Assembly: GCF_042680605.1 (NCBI RefSeq)
Contig: NZ_JBHUEE010000005.1
Span: 186,001 to 250,000 of the forward strand
Length of the DNA: 64,000 nt
Direction: 5' to 3'
Origin: Allobogoriella deserti
GTDB lineage: Bacteria; Actinomycetota; Actinomycetes; Actinomycetales; Actinomycetaceae
Below are positions 16,809 to 25,480 of the stretch, in pieces. A model generated the notes under the pieces. It was not told the DNA's origin. It did not search any database and saw only the letters and a list, made by a program, of their open reading frames with translations. The stretch's first letter is position 1; every line of letters starts with the position of its first letter. Position numbers and translations under genes: made by a program.

Positions 16809-17792
16809 TCAGCTGGCCAACAGGCGCCGGTCGGTGTGCCGGCGCCGGTAGGCGCTGGGTGATTCGCCGAACTCGGCCTTGAAGATCCGGCTGAAATGGG
16901 CGGCGTCGTGCAACCCCCACCGGCCGGCGACCCAGGAGACGGGCCGGTCGACGAACAACGGGTCGACGAGGTCGCGGCGGATGTGCTCGAGCCGCCGTGA
17001 CCGGATCCAGGCCGAGACCGTCTGCCCTTCGGGGGAGAAGATGGTGTACAGGTGCCGCAGCGAGATGTAGTTCGCTCGTGCGATCTCGGCCGGGCTGAGG
17101 TCCTCGTCGCCGAGGTGGTCGAGGATGTACGCCCTGGTCTCGTGCGCCAGGTTTCGGGCGCTCTCTCCCTGGGTCTCGTGGCGTTGCTGGAGTTGCTGGG
17201 AGAGCATCGTGACGAGCAGGTCGAGCGCGCACCGGACGAGCCGAGCGGCGTGTCCGTCGGCCAGCTGATCCATGTTCCGGCCCAGCTCGACGAAGAAGGG
17301 GTTGATGACCCGGCCGAGCCCGGCGTCGCTGGGGAAGCGCGTCGCGGTCACCCGGGAGACCTCGTCCGGGGGCAGGTCCACCAGGTCCCGCGGGAAGACC
17401 ATGACGATCGACTGGTGCGGTTCCGGGAATCGCAGCGTGTAGGGGCGGTGCGTGTCGTAGATGGCCAGATCCCCTGGGAGGAGATGTGCCGTCCGGCCGT
17501 CCTGTTCGAGCACGCCGCGTCCGGCGAGCTGCAGACTCAACTTGTAATAACGGCACTCGCGCGCGGCGATGAGCTCGTGCGTTCGGCGCACGATGTGCGG
17601 TGTGGCGACCATCTCGAACAACGAGACCTCGCCCACCACCGTCTGGTGGAGATGTCCTTGGAAGGGCACACCGTCGGTGGCCCGGATCTCCAGGGGCGCG
17701 ACGGCGCTGGTGACGGCGGCGCGCCAGGCGTCCAGGCCGAGCGGTGCGGTGGGGAGATTGACGACCTGCTTCGTCGCATGCGTCTGTGTCAT
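16809..17792 (-). CDS. AraC-family regulator, FeaR-like
   Basis: 327 residues. N-terminal AraC_binding_2-type sensor (cupin-like, with LLPGDLAIYDTHRPYTL) and C-terminal AraC double HTH (LSPAEIARANYISLRHLYTIFSPEGQTVSAWIRSRR and the second helix pair WGLHDAAHFSRIFKAEFGESPSAYRR). E. coli FeaR, which has this architecture, activates tynA (amine oxidase) and feaB. Here an amine oxidase gene lies across the divergent spacer, so an equivalent role is likely. ATG 17792 follows GAGGGAA; the frame upstream enters the spacer with the operator. First gene of the kinase/PLP operon. Confidence 0.87.
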   Translation of the reverse strand: MTQTHATKQVVNLPTAPLGLDAWRAAVTSAVAPLEIRATDGVPFQGHLHQTVVGEVSLFEMVATPHIVRRTHELIAARECRYYKLSLQLAGRGVLEQDGRTAHLLPGDLAIYDTHRPYTLRFPEPHQSIVMVFPRDLVDLPPDEVSRVTATRFPSDAGLGRVINPFFVELGRNMDQLADGHAARLVRCALDLLVTMLSQQLQQRHETQGESARNLAHETRAYILDHLGDEDLSPAEIARANYISLRHLYTIFSPEGQTVSAWIRSRRLEHIRRDLVDPLFVDRPVSWVAGRWGLHDAAHFSRIFKAEFGESPSAYRRRHTDRRLLAS

Positions 17793-17830
17793 GTCGTTCC
17801 CTCGTCTCGGCGACCTTGCCGGTGACGTTA

Positions 17831-17846
17831 TTGAGCGAGTGCTCAA
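17831..17846. promoter_or_regulatory. Perfect palindromic operator between AraC and TetR genes
   Basis: TTGAGC-GAGT-GCTCAA is a perfect 6+4+6 inverted repeat in the AraC/TetR divergent spacer, the size and form expected for a TetR-family operator. It can control both the TetR gene itself and the AraC-kinase-PLP operon. On the minus strand TTTACG-17-TAACCT lies immediately upstream of it and could be the operon promoter. Confidence 0.65.
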
Positions 17847-17936
17847 AGTAGGTTACCGAGCTGTTGCAGTCCCGTAAAGGTCCCGCGCCGCGACACAGGC
17901 TCGCGGGGGCGTGGCCGCCGGAGCGAGAATCACGCC

Positions 17937-18584
17937 ATGCCGAAGATCGTCGATCGCGAAGCGCGACGCCGCCACATCGTCGAGACCTACCTGCGGATCG
18001 TCGCCCGCGACGGGATGGAGGCGGCCAGCACGCGCGCGCTCGCCACGGAGCTCGGTGTCTCGACCGGAGCGCTCTGGCACTACTTCGACGGGTTCGACGA
18101 GGTGCTGTTCCGCGCCTTTCAACTCATCTTCGACCGGACCACGGCCAGGATCTCGGATTCGACCGGGGACAAGGCCGGCCTGGCCGCGTTCATCGCGATG
18201 GTGCGCGAACTCAACCCTCTCGACAAGGTCACCCGGGACGAGGCGCACGTGGTCACGAGCTTCTGGGGCCGCGTCCCGGCAAAGCCGTCACTGGGCGCGT
18301 TCCAGAACGAGGTGGAGGAGCAGTGGCGGGGAATGCTGCGCGGACACCTCGGAGACGCGGTCCACCTCGGTGAGGTCTCGCCGCACGCCCCGCTCGTCCT
18401 CCTCTCGGACACCGTGCTGGTCCTGGCCGTCGGGTACCAGGTCGAGCATGTCCTGCGGACCCCCGTCGCCGAGCCGGAGCGTCAGTGGCAGGTCATCCGG
18501 CAGTTGCTGGCTCCCTGGCTGACCGACGCCGGCCGCCGCAGCTTCTCGTCCGTCGACCCGTTGGCCGGCACAGTTACCGGGTGA
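17937..18584 (+). CDS. TetR-family transcriptional regulator
   Basis: 215 residues. HTH MEAASTRALATELGVSTGALWHYFDGFDEVLFRA (about 22-55) and a helical ligand-binding domain. Divergent from the AraC operon and 156 bp upstream of the amine oxidase gene, with a perfect palindrome in the divergent spacer. BetI-like length and N-terminus (MPKIVDREARRRHIVE) fit regulators of amine/choline-type compounds, but the ligand is unknown. Confidence 0.85.
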   Translation: MPKIVDREARRRHIVETYLRIVARDGMEAASTRALATELGVSTGALWHYFDGFDEVLFRAFQLIFDRTTARISDSTGDKAGLAAFIAMVRELNPLDKVTRDEAHVVTSFWGRVPAKPSLGAFQNEVEEQWRGMLRGHLGDAVHLGEVSPHAPLVLLSDTVLVLAVGYQVEHVLRTPVAEPERQWQVIRQLLAPWLTDAGRRSFSSVDPLAGTVTG

Positions 18585-18740
18585 CCGCGCGTTGGGCGAC
18601 GACCGTGGTTGTCGCGGAACGCACACCGTTTGACGCTGCGTGGCCGAGGCGCCGCGCGCGCCGACGGCGCCGCCGGCCCCGCCCATATCCTGACCGCCTG
18701 GGGCACGTCAGCGCCCCACCAGTGCGTTGAGGAGGGGCAG

Positions 18741-20711
18741 TTGACGGAGACCATGCGTCCGGTCGCGCCACCGTCGTCGTTCGGGGTCACCCACCCGCTC
18801 GACATGGTGACGGCGCAGGAGATCACGGCCGCACGCCGGATCCTGGTCGAGTCGGGCGACCTCACCGAGACGACGAGAGTGCCGCGGATCCTGCCGGTCG
18901 AGCCGGCGAAGGACCTCGTCCTCGGCCACGTCGACGGCGCCGACGACTTCGACCGGAGCCTGCGCGTCACGCTTCTGGAGACCGATTCCGGCGCGGTCCG
19001 TGAGGCGGTGGTCTCGGTGACGGAGGGAGTCGTTCTCGATCGTCGGGATGTCCCGACCGGCACGCACCCGTATGGACAGCCCCAGTACCTGTTCGAGGAG
19101 TACGAGCGCGCCTCGGAGATCGTCATGGCGGACCGTCGCTGGCAGGCGGCCATGGCCCGGCGCGGCATCACCGACACCTCACACAGCTTGGTCGCCCCGC
19201 TCGCACCCGGGTACTTCCCCCACGAGGGATACGCCGGGCACCGGATGATCCGGTCGTTGACCTTCCACCGCCGTTACGACGGCGACAACCCGTGGGCGCA
19301 CCCGGTGGCCGGCCTCATCGCCCTCGTCGACCTCACCGCCGGGGAGGTCGTCGAGCTCACGGACGAGGGCGAGGTCCCGGTCCCGAGCGGCGACTGGCAC
19401 TACACGCCCGATCACGTCGGCGAGCCCCGGACCTCCCTCAAACCGCTGGAGATCACCCAGCCCGAAGGGCCGTCGTTCCGTGTCGAGGGCAGCCTTGTGC
19501 GCTGGGAGAACTGGACGATGCGGGTGGGGTTCAACGCCCAGGAAGGCCTGGTTCTCAATCAGATCAGCTTCCGGGACGGGCAGGAGGACCGCTCGGTCAT
19601 CTATCGCGCGTCCGTACCGGAGATGGTGGTCCCTTACGGCGACACCGACGTGACCCGGTACTGGATCAGCTACTTCGACGCGGGCGAGTACCTCCTCGGC
19701 AAGAACGCCAACTCGCTGAAGCTGGGCTGTGACTGCCTCGGGGTCATCCACTACTTCGACGCCGTCGTCGCCGACGATCACGGCAACCCCATGCCGATCC
19801 CGCACGCGGTCTGCATGCATGAGGAGGACTACGGCATCCTCTGGAAGCACACCGAGGTGGGGGAGCAGCCCCAGGTGCGGCGTTCGCGCCGGTTGGTGCT
19901 CTCCTACTTCGCGACGGTCGGCAACTACGACTACGGCTTCTTCTGGTACTTCTACCTCGACGGCTCCATCCAGATGGAGACCAAGGCGACCGGCATCGTC
20001 TTCGTCGGCGCGGGTGAACCGGGGACCGAGAACCGGCACGCGCCGGAGATCGCCCCGGGCATCCTCGCCCCGGTCCACCAGCACATCTTCTGCGCCCGGC
20101 TCGACATGGCCGTCGACGGCCTGGCGAACTCTGTGGAGGAGGAGGAGCTCGTCGGCATCCCGATCGGTCCGGAGAACCCGCACGGCAACGCGTTCACCTG
20201 GCGGCGCACGCCGTTGCGCTCGGAGACGGCCCGCGACGCCGACTCCGAGGCCGGGCGCCGCTGGTACGTGACCAGTACCGGACGCCGCAACGGCGTCGGG
20301 AAGCCTACCGCCTACCAACTCACACCGATGGCCGGTCCTCGGCTGATGGCCCAACCCGGATCCTCGGCGGCCCGGCGCGCGACCTTCGCCCAGCACCACC
20401 TGTGGGCGACGCCGTTCGACGCCGCGGAGCGTTTCCCGGCGGGTGAGTTCCCCAACCAGCACGCGGGCGACGGGCTCGGCACGTGGGTCGAGGCGGGCCG
20501 GTCGATCGAGGACACCGACGTCGTGCTGTGGCACACGTTCGGACCGACCCACATCCCTCGGCCGGAGGACTGGCCGGTCATGCCGGTCGACTACTCGGGT
20601 TTCTGGCTCAAGCCGCACGGATTTCTCGACTCCAACCCGGCCCTCGACGTGCCGGACTGGAGCCAGGCCCGGCACCACGGTGGCGACCACCAGTGCTCGT
20701 GCGGGCACTGA
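18741..20711 (+). CDS. Copper/topaquinone primary amine oxidase
   Basis: 656 residues from the TTG start, full length for Arthrobacter-type copper amine oxidases, which convert primary amines plus oxygen to aldehyde, ammonia and peroxide. Tyr396 in VGNYDYGF is the topaquinone precursor. The copper ligands are His446 and His448 (HQHIF) and His604 (THIPRPEDWP); Asp313 in SYFDAGEY is the catalytic base. Their spacings match the characterised enzymes. TTG 18741 is 5 bp after AGGAGG; the alternative ATG at 18753 is 17 bp away. No signal peptide, so it acts in the cytoplasm. With a FeaR-like regulator nearby, an arylalkylamine such as phenylethylamine or tyramine is the likely substrate, feeding the hpa genes (inference). 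Confidence 0.93.
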   Translation: MTETMRPVAPPSSFGVTHPLDMVTAQEITAARRILVESGDLTETTRVPRILPVEPAKDLVLGHVDGADDFDRSLRVTLLETDSGAVREAVVSVTEGVVLDRRDVPTGTHPYGQPQYLFEEYERASEIVMADRRWQAAMARRGITDTSHSLVAPLAPGYFPHEGYAGHRMIRSLTFHRRYDGDNPWAHPVAGLIALVDLTAGEVVELTDEGEVPVPSGDWHYTPDHVGEPRTSLKPLEITQPEGPSFRVEGSLVRWENWTMRVGFNAQEGLVLNQISFRDGQEDRSVIYRASVPEMVVPYGDTDVTRYWISYFDAGEYLLGKNANSLKLGCDCLGVIHYFDAVVADDHGNPMPIPHAVCMHEEDYGILWKHTEVGEQPQVRRSRRLVLSYFATVGNYDYGFFWYFYLDGSIQMETKATGIVFVGAGEPGTENRHAPEIAPGILAPVHQHIFCARLDMAVDGLANSVEEEELVGIPIGPENPHGNAFTWRRTPLRSETARDADSEAGRRWYVTSTGRRNGVGKPTAYQLTPMAGPRLMAQPGSSAARRATFAQHHLWATPFDAAERFPAGEFPNQHAGDGLGTWVEAGRSIEDTDVVLWHTFGPTHIPRPEDWPVMPVDYSGFWLKPHGFLDSNPALDVPDWSQARHHGGDHQCSCGH

Positions 20712-20906
20712 GCGTTCGCACCAGTCGCCGTCAGGAGGCGCCGTGCGCGCCACGAGGACAGGCGGCCAGCAGCAGGCGCCCGTCACACGCAGGGACAAGG
20801 AGCGGGCGCCGCGGCGCAAGACGGGCGCGCAGCGCCGGGCCGACGATGCAGGAGAGAGCACGCCTTGCCGTGCCACGAGCGACGAACCTGACATCGGAGG
20901 TCAGCC

Positions 20907-22772
20907 ATGGATCGGTCGGCAGCTCGACGGAACGTGCGACGCCGCAGCGTGCTGCAGGGGGCGGGCGCAGGGATCGCACTGAGCGCCCTCGGCGGCACCG
21001 GTGCCGTGGCCTCACCCGGCAGCGGCCGGGGGAACGGGCGGGGTATCGGGCACAACAAGGCGGATCTGCTCCTGTACAACGGCAGCGTCCTGACGATGGA
21101 CGGACGGTTCGCCCCTCATGAGGCGATCGCGATCAAGGACGGCCAGGTGCTCGCCGTCGGCCGGACCCGGGAGTTGCGCCGGTTCACGAACTCTCGGACC
21201 GAGTCGGTCAACCTGCGCGGGCGCACCGTCATCCCGGGGGTCAACGACGCCCACTACCACCCGCTGCGTATGGGGACGAACCAACCACCGCTCACCCTGG
21301 ACCTGAGCCGGCAGGCGGTTTCCTCGATCGCCGACATCCGCGACGCCGTCGCCGAGGCGGTCGGGTCGAAGGAGCCGGGGGAGTGGATCCGGGGCTACGG
21401 ATGGGACCAGGGCTACCTGGCCGAAGGGCGGTACCCGAGCCGCCACGACATCGACGACGTGAGCCCGGACAACCCGGCCTACCTCCGCGAATGGTCGGGC
21501 CACGCGGCCTGGGTGAACACCGCAGCACTCGAGGCGGCGAACATCACCCGGGACACCGAACCGCCCCAGGGTGGGGAGATCGTCAAGGACGGTAACGGCG
21601 AGCCGACCGGCATGCTGCTGGAGTCAGCGACCGACCTCATCGAGGAGGTGATCCCCGAGTTCACCGACGCGGAGAAGCGACAGGGCCTGCGCCGTGCCGT
21701 CGAGATCATGCACCAGGGCGGCATCACCTCGGTGACCGAGGCCGGCACCGACGCGGCGACGATCCGGATGTACCGCGACCTGCAGGCCGCCGGTCAGATC
21801 CGCCAGCGGGTCACGGCCATGATCCTCGCCGAGGTCGGCGTCGACCTGCCCGACGAGCTGCGAGCGGTTCGAGACATCGAGACCGACCCGTCCTGGCTGC
21901 AGGCGGACCAGGTGAAGATCTACGGCGACGGCGTGCCGACCCAGGCCCGCACGGCCTGGGTCTCCGAGGCGTACGTCGGCGGCGGGACGGGCGGGCTCGC
22001 CCTGCCCGGGAGCACGGTCGACGAGCAGCTCGCGACCCTGCAGGACTGGGTGCTCACCGCTCATTCAGAGGGCTTCCAGGTGGGCACCCACGCCACCGGC
22101 GACCGCACGATCAACGCCGTCGTCGATGCCTACGAGGCCGCAGCCGACCAACTCGGCGGCGGGCTGCGGCACTACGTCATCCACGGGGACCTCGCCGCGC
22201 AGGAGGACCTGCGCCGCATGGGCCGCCACGGCTTCGGCGTGAGCTTCAACCCGCAGATCAAGACCTCGTTCGCGCACCAGATCGTCGAGATCATCGGGCG
22301 GAAGCGCGCCGACTACCAGTGGCCCTACCGCACGGCGCTCGACGCCGGCGTGCACGTTGGCAGCGCGTCGGACGCGCCGAACGTCTTCCCCGACTTCCTC
22401 GAGGGACTGGCCGCGATGTTGACGCGGAAGAGCCTGGCCACCGGCGAGGTGTTCGGCGAGGATGAGGTCATCTCGCTCGAGCAGGCACTTGGCACCTACA
22501 CCACGGCGGGTGCCTGGCAGGACCACGCCGAGGACTGGAAGGGCACCCTCGCCGACGGGATGGCGGCCGATCTGGTCGTCCTCGACGGCGACCTGCTCGA
22601 CACCCCTGCCGAGGAGATCGTCGACCTCCAGGTGGGGATGACGGTGGTGGGCGGTGACGTCGTCTACGACGCCGCGTCCGACACCTCCACCGACACCGCC
22701 GCGACGACGACGGCGGCCGCGGCAGCGAGCGGCCTGCACACGTACATGACCAAGGGCTGCTGCCACGTCTGA
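20907..22772 (+). CDS. Tat-exported metal-dependent amidohydrolase (YtcJ-like), copy 1
   Basis: 621 residues. The N-terminus NVRRRSVLQGAGAGIALSALGG is a twin-arginine signal. The amidohydrolase-3 domain has the metal-binding NDAHYHP (HxH type), GDGVPTQARTAWVSEAYVGG, THATGD and VGSASDAPN motifs. The protein ends in a conserved HTYMTKGCCHV tail that is also in the next gene; Cys-Cys-His could bind metal or be a processing/retention signal (unknown). ATG 20907 follows GGAGG. Downstream of the amine oxidase on the same strand (195 bp). YtcJ-type enzymes hydrolyse diverse amides and cyclic amides; the substrate is unknown. Confidence 0.82.
   Translation: MDRSAARRNVRRRSVLQGAGAGIALSALGGTGAVASPGSGRGNGRGIGHNKADLLLYNGSVLTMDGRFAPHEAIAIKDGQVLAVGRTRELRRFTNSRTESVNLRGRTVIPGVNDAHYHPLRMGTNQPPLTLDLSRQAVSSIADIRDAVAEAVGSKEPGEWIRGYGWDQGYLAEGRYPSRHDIDDVSPDNPAYLREWSGHAAWVNTAALEAANITRDTEPPQGGEIVKDGNGEPTGMLLESATDLIEEVIPEFTDAEKRQGLRRAVEIMHQGGITSVTEAGTDAATIRMYRDLQAAGQIRQRVTAMILAEVGVDLPDELRAVRDIETDPSWLQADQVKIYGDGVPTQARTAWVSEAYVGGGTGGLALPGSTVDEQLATLQDWVLTAHSEGFQVGTHATGDRTINAVVDAYEAAADQLGGGLRHYVIHGDLAAQEDLRRMGRHGFGVSFNPQIKTSFAHQIVEIIGRKRADYQWPYRTALDAGVHVGSASDAPNVFPDFLEGLAAMLTRKSLATGEVFGEDEVISLEQALGTYTTAGAWQDHAEDWKGTLADGMAADLVVLDGDLLDTPAEEIVDLQVGMTVVGGDVVYDAASDTSTDTAATTTAAAAASGLHTYMTKGCCHV
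21003..21250 (+). repeat. 248-bp block identical to 23050-23297 (gene-conversion or recent duplication tract)
   Basis: By eye the 248 bases match 23050-23297 without a mismatch, covering the Gly/Arg linker after the Tat signal through TVIPGVNDA. Flanking coding sequence diverges sharply on the right, and the left flank has one mismatch in the preceding about 30 bp. The 3' ends of both genes (last about 150 bp) are also nearly identical. Confidence 0.85.
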
Positions 22773-22922
22773 CGACTGCCGCCGCGTCTGAGGTGGTCTT
22801 GTCGTGCTTTCGTGCGCCACACCCGACGACAACGGCAGCACAGGCAGGCACAAGACGGCCGTGGCCCGTGCCGGAAGCATGGGGGCGACTCACCCCGTGG
22901 CCCCCTCGCATCGGTGCGGGGA

Positions 22923-22936
22923 CCGTGGCGCCACGG
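22923..22936. promoter_or_regulatory. 14-bp perfect palindrome upstream of the second amidohydrolase
   Basis: CCGTGGCGCCACGG is self-complementary and lies 23 bp before the ATG at 22960, in the 187-bp spacer between the two paralogues. It could be an operator or just a GC-rich chance palindrome. Nothing else is recognisable in the spacer. Confidence 0.25.
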
Positions 22937-22959
22937 GCTCGACGAGGCATGGAGGCACC

Positions 22960-24819
22960 ATGACTGAACGATCGAAGCACGTGGGGCGGCGCCACTTTCT
23001 CCAGGGCGCCGGAGCCGGGGTCGCACTGAGCGCCCTCGGCGGCACCGGCGCCGTGGCCTCACCCGGCAGCGGCCGGGGGAACGGGCGGGGTATCGGGCAC
23101 AACAAGGCGGATCTGCTCCTGTACAACGGCAGCGTCCTGACGATGGACGGACGGTTCGCCCCTCATGAGGCGATCGCGATCAAGGACGGCCAGGTGCTCG
23201 CCGTCGGCCGGACCCGGGAGTTGCGCCGGTTCACGAACTCTCGGACCGAGTCGGTCAACCTGCGCGGGCGCACCGTCATCCCGGGGGTCAACGACGCGCA
23301 CTTCCACCCCATGAGCCTGGGGACGAACCAACCGCCGCTGACCCTCGATCTCAGCCGCGACGCCGTCACCTCCATCGCCGACATCCGTGACCTGGTGGCC
23401 CAGGCGGCCCAGGACAAAGAGCCCGGGGACTGGATCCGGGGATTCGGCTGGGACCAGGGGTACCTCGCGGAGGGCCGCTACCCCACCCGCCACGACTTCG
23501 ACGACGTCAGCCCCGACAACCCGATCGCGCTGCGCGAGTGGTCCGGTCACGCATTACTGGTCAACACCCGGGCGCTCGAACTCGCCGGCATCACGCGGGA
23601 CACCGTCCCGCCGCCCGGCGGGGAGATCGTCAAGGACGGTGACGGTGAGCCGACCGGGCTGCTGTTCGAGGGGGCGGCCGGCCTGGTCGAGGTCCCCGAC
23701 TTCACCGACGACGAGAAGCGCCTCGGGATGACCACCGCCGTCGACCTCATGCACCGGCACGGCATCACCTCCGTCACCGACGCCGGGATTGGACTCGACT
23801 CGGTCGCGCTGTACCAGGACATGCTCGGCGCGGGCGAGATCCGGCAACGGTTCACCATCATGATCGCCGCGTCGAGTGCCGGCGACCTGCGGCAGACGCT
23901 GACGACTGCGCGAGAGCTGGACACGGACCCGTCGTGGCTCAATGTCAGCCAGGTGAAGATCTTCGCCGACGGCGTGCCCACCCAAGCCCGCACCGCGTGG
24001 GTCTCCGAGCCGTACGTCGGCGGCGGCACCGGTGGCCTGACGCTGCCCGGCGGTTCCGTGGAGGAACAGCTCGAGATCCTGAACGACTGGGTCATGACGG
24101 CGCACGACATGGGCTTCCAGGTGGGCACCCACGCCACCGGCGACCGCACGATCAACGCCGTCGTCGACGCCTATGCCGTCGCGGTCGATGAGCTCGGTGG
24201 CCGGGACCTGCGGCACTACGTCATCCATGGCGATCTAACCACGCCCGAGGACCTCCGGCGCATGGCCGACTACGGGTTCGGGGCGAGCTTCAACCCGCAG
24301 ATCAAGCGGTCCCTCTCGCACCAGCTGGTCGACATCATCGGGCGGGAGCGCGCCGACTATCAGTGGCCGTACCGGACCGCCCTGGACACCGGCGTGCACG
24401 TCGGCAGTGCGTCCGACGCGCCAGTGGTCGGCTTCCCCAACTTCCGTGAGGGGCTGGCGGCGATGTTGACGCGGAAGAGCCTGGCCACCGGCGAGGTGTT
24501 CGGTGCGGACGAGATCATCTCGCTGGAAGAGTCGCTGGCCACGTACACCACCGCCGGTGCCTGGCAGGACCACGCCGAGGCCTGGAAGGGCGCGCTTAGC
24601 GAGGGCATGGCAGCCGACCTGGTCGTCCTCGACGGTGACCTGTTGGACACCCCTTCGGAAGAGATCGTGGATCTGCCGGTGGGGATGACGGTGGTGGGCG
24701 GTGACGTCGTCTACGACACCGCATCCGACACCTCCACTGACACCGCCGCGACGACCACGGCGGCCGCGGCAGCGAGCGGCCTGCACACGTACATGACCAA
24801 GGGCTGCTGCCACGTCTGA
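22960..24819 (+). CDS. Tat-exported metal-dependent amidohydrolase (YtcJ-like), copy 2
   Basis: 619 residues. Tat signal HVGRRHFLQGAGAGVALSAL. Same domain order and motifs as copy 1 (NDAHFHP, FADGVPTQARTAWVSEPY, THATGD, VGSASDAP) and the same HTYMTKGCCHV C-terminus. Differences cluster between the identical blocks: for example copy 1 has VIPEFTDAEKRQG where copy 2 has VPDFTDDEKRLG. The ATG at 22960 with GGAGG 4 bp upstream is preferred; codons further upstream lack a signal peptide. The pair looks like a tandem duplication kept partly identical by gene conversion while the catalytic middle diverges, which suggests two related substrates. Confidence 0.82.
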   Translation: MTERSKHVGRRHFLQGAGAGVALSALGGTGAVASPGSGRGNGRGIGHNKADLLLYNGSVLTMDGRFAPHEAIAIKDGQVLAVGRTRELRRFTNSRTESVNLRGRTVIPGVNDAHFHPMSLGTNQPPLTLDLSRDAVTSIADIRDLVAQAAQDKEPGDWIRGFGWDQGYLAEGRYPTRHDFDDVSPDNPIALREWSGHALLVNTRALELAGITRDTVPPPGGEIVKDGDGEPTGLLFEGAAGLVEVPDFTDDEKRLGMTTAVDLMHRHGITSVTDAGIGLDSVALYQDMLGAGEIRQRFTIMIAASSAGDLRQTLTTARELDTDPSWLNVSQVKIFADGVPTQARTAWVSEPYVGGGTGGLTLPGGSVEEQLEILNDWVMTAHDMGFQVGTHATGDRTINAVVDAYAVAVDELGGRDLRHYVIHGDLTTPEDLRRMADYGFGASFNPQIKRSLSHQLVDIIGRERADYQWPYRTALDTGVHVGSASDAPVVGFPNFREGLAAMLTRKSLATGEVFGADEIISLEESLATYTTAGAWQDHAEAWKGALSEGMAADLVVLDGDLLDTPSEEIVDLPVGMTVVGGDVVYDTASDTSTDTAATTTAAAAASGLHTYMTKGCCHV

Positions 24820-24844
24820 CGGCTCGGCCGGGCGTGACCTGCTG

Positions 24845-24897
24845 CGTCGAGATCGTCGTTTCGGGCGCTGACAGCACCCGAAACGACGATCTCGACG
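24845..24897. terminator. Bidirectional hairpin between converging genes
   Basis: A perfect 21-bp inverted repeat: left arm 24845-24865, right arm 24877-24897, with an 11-base loop. It lies between the second amidohydrolase (+) and the AhpD-like gene (-), whose stop codon abuts the right arm. No U-tract is needed in such GC-rich hosts. It can end transcription from both sides. Confidence 0.75.
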
Positions 24898-24898
24898 G

Positions 24899-25480
24899 CT
24901 ACTCCGGCTCGTCCGACGTCGGCGTGAACACGGCCAGCGCGAGCGCGAGCATCGAGTAGTACCCGCACAGCCAGACCAGCTCCGCGAGGGTGCGCTCGCC
25001 GAGCTGGTCGCTCGCAGCGCTGTACTCGGCGTCGTCAAGGCGGCCGTTGACCAGCATGGCCCGCACCGCCGCCAAGGCCTGCGCCTGTTCCGCGGTCAGA
25101 CCTGCCGGGACCTGCCCGGCGCCGAGCTCGGCGAGCTGGTCCTCGCCCGCGCCTGCCGCCCGCGCCGCGCCGGCGTGCGCGCGCCACTCGAACTCACACC
25201 CGTGGCGAGCGGCCACCAGCAGGATCGCCGCCTCCCGCACGAGCGGCTCGAGGCTCGTCGTGAACCGGATCGCCGCGCCGACCTGCTGGACGGCGTCACC
25301 GACCGCGGGCGCGATCGTCATCAGATCGAACGGTCCTGCCAGAGAGCCGTCGTCGTTGGTGACGGGCACCTGACCCGCCTGTGAACCGCGTGGACCGCCG
25401 ACGATCCGGTCGTAGACCGCCCGCTGCTCGGCGTCGAGCTCATCGGGCCGGCGCGGGCGGCGGCGCACCGAGCCGCTCAC
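24899..25480 (-). CDS. Carboxymuconolactone decarboxylase/AhpD-like protein
   Basis: 193 residues with the helical CMD fold (VREAAILLVAARHGCEFEWRAHAGAARAAG, about 97-126). The family motif normally has CxxCxxHxxxA. Here only one Cys (HGCEFEWRAHAGAA) is present, so peroxidase-type CxxC chemistry is unlikely and a decarboxylase/hydrolase or accessory role is more likely. GTG 25480 overlaps the dioxygenase TGA by 4 bp (GTGA), fixing the start. Last gene of the meta-cleavage operon, followed by the 24845-24897 hairpin. Confidence 0.75.
   Translation of the reverse strand: MSGSVRRRPRRPDELDAEQRAVYDRIVGGPRGSQAGQVPVTNDDGSLAGPFDLMTIAPAVGDAVQQVGAAIRFTTSLEPLVREAAILLVAARHGCEFEWRAHAGAARAAGAGEDQLAELGAGQVPAGLTAEQAQALAAVRAMLVNGRLDDAEYSAASDQLGERTLAELVWLCGYYSMLALALAVFTPTSDEPE

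Noticed and set aside
20743..20982. Small ORF with AGGAGG before GTG between amine oxidase and amidohydrolase 1
   Set aside because: Good ribosome site but Arg/Gln-rich low-complexity product that overlaps the amidohydrolase start in another frame; no family, so not annotated as a gene.
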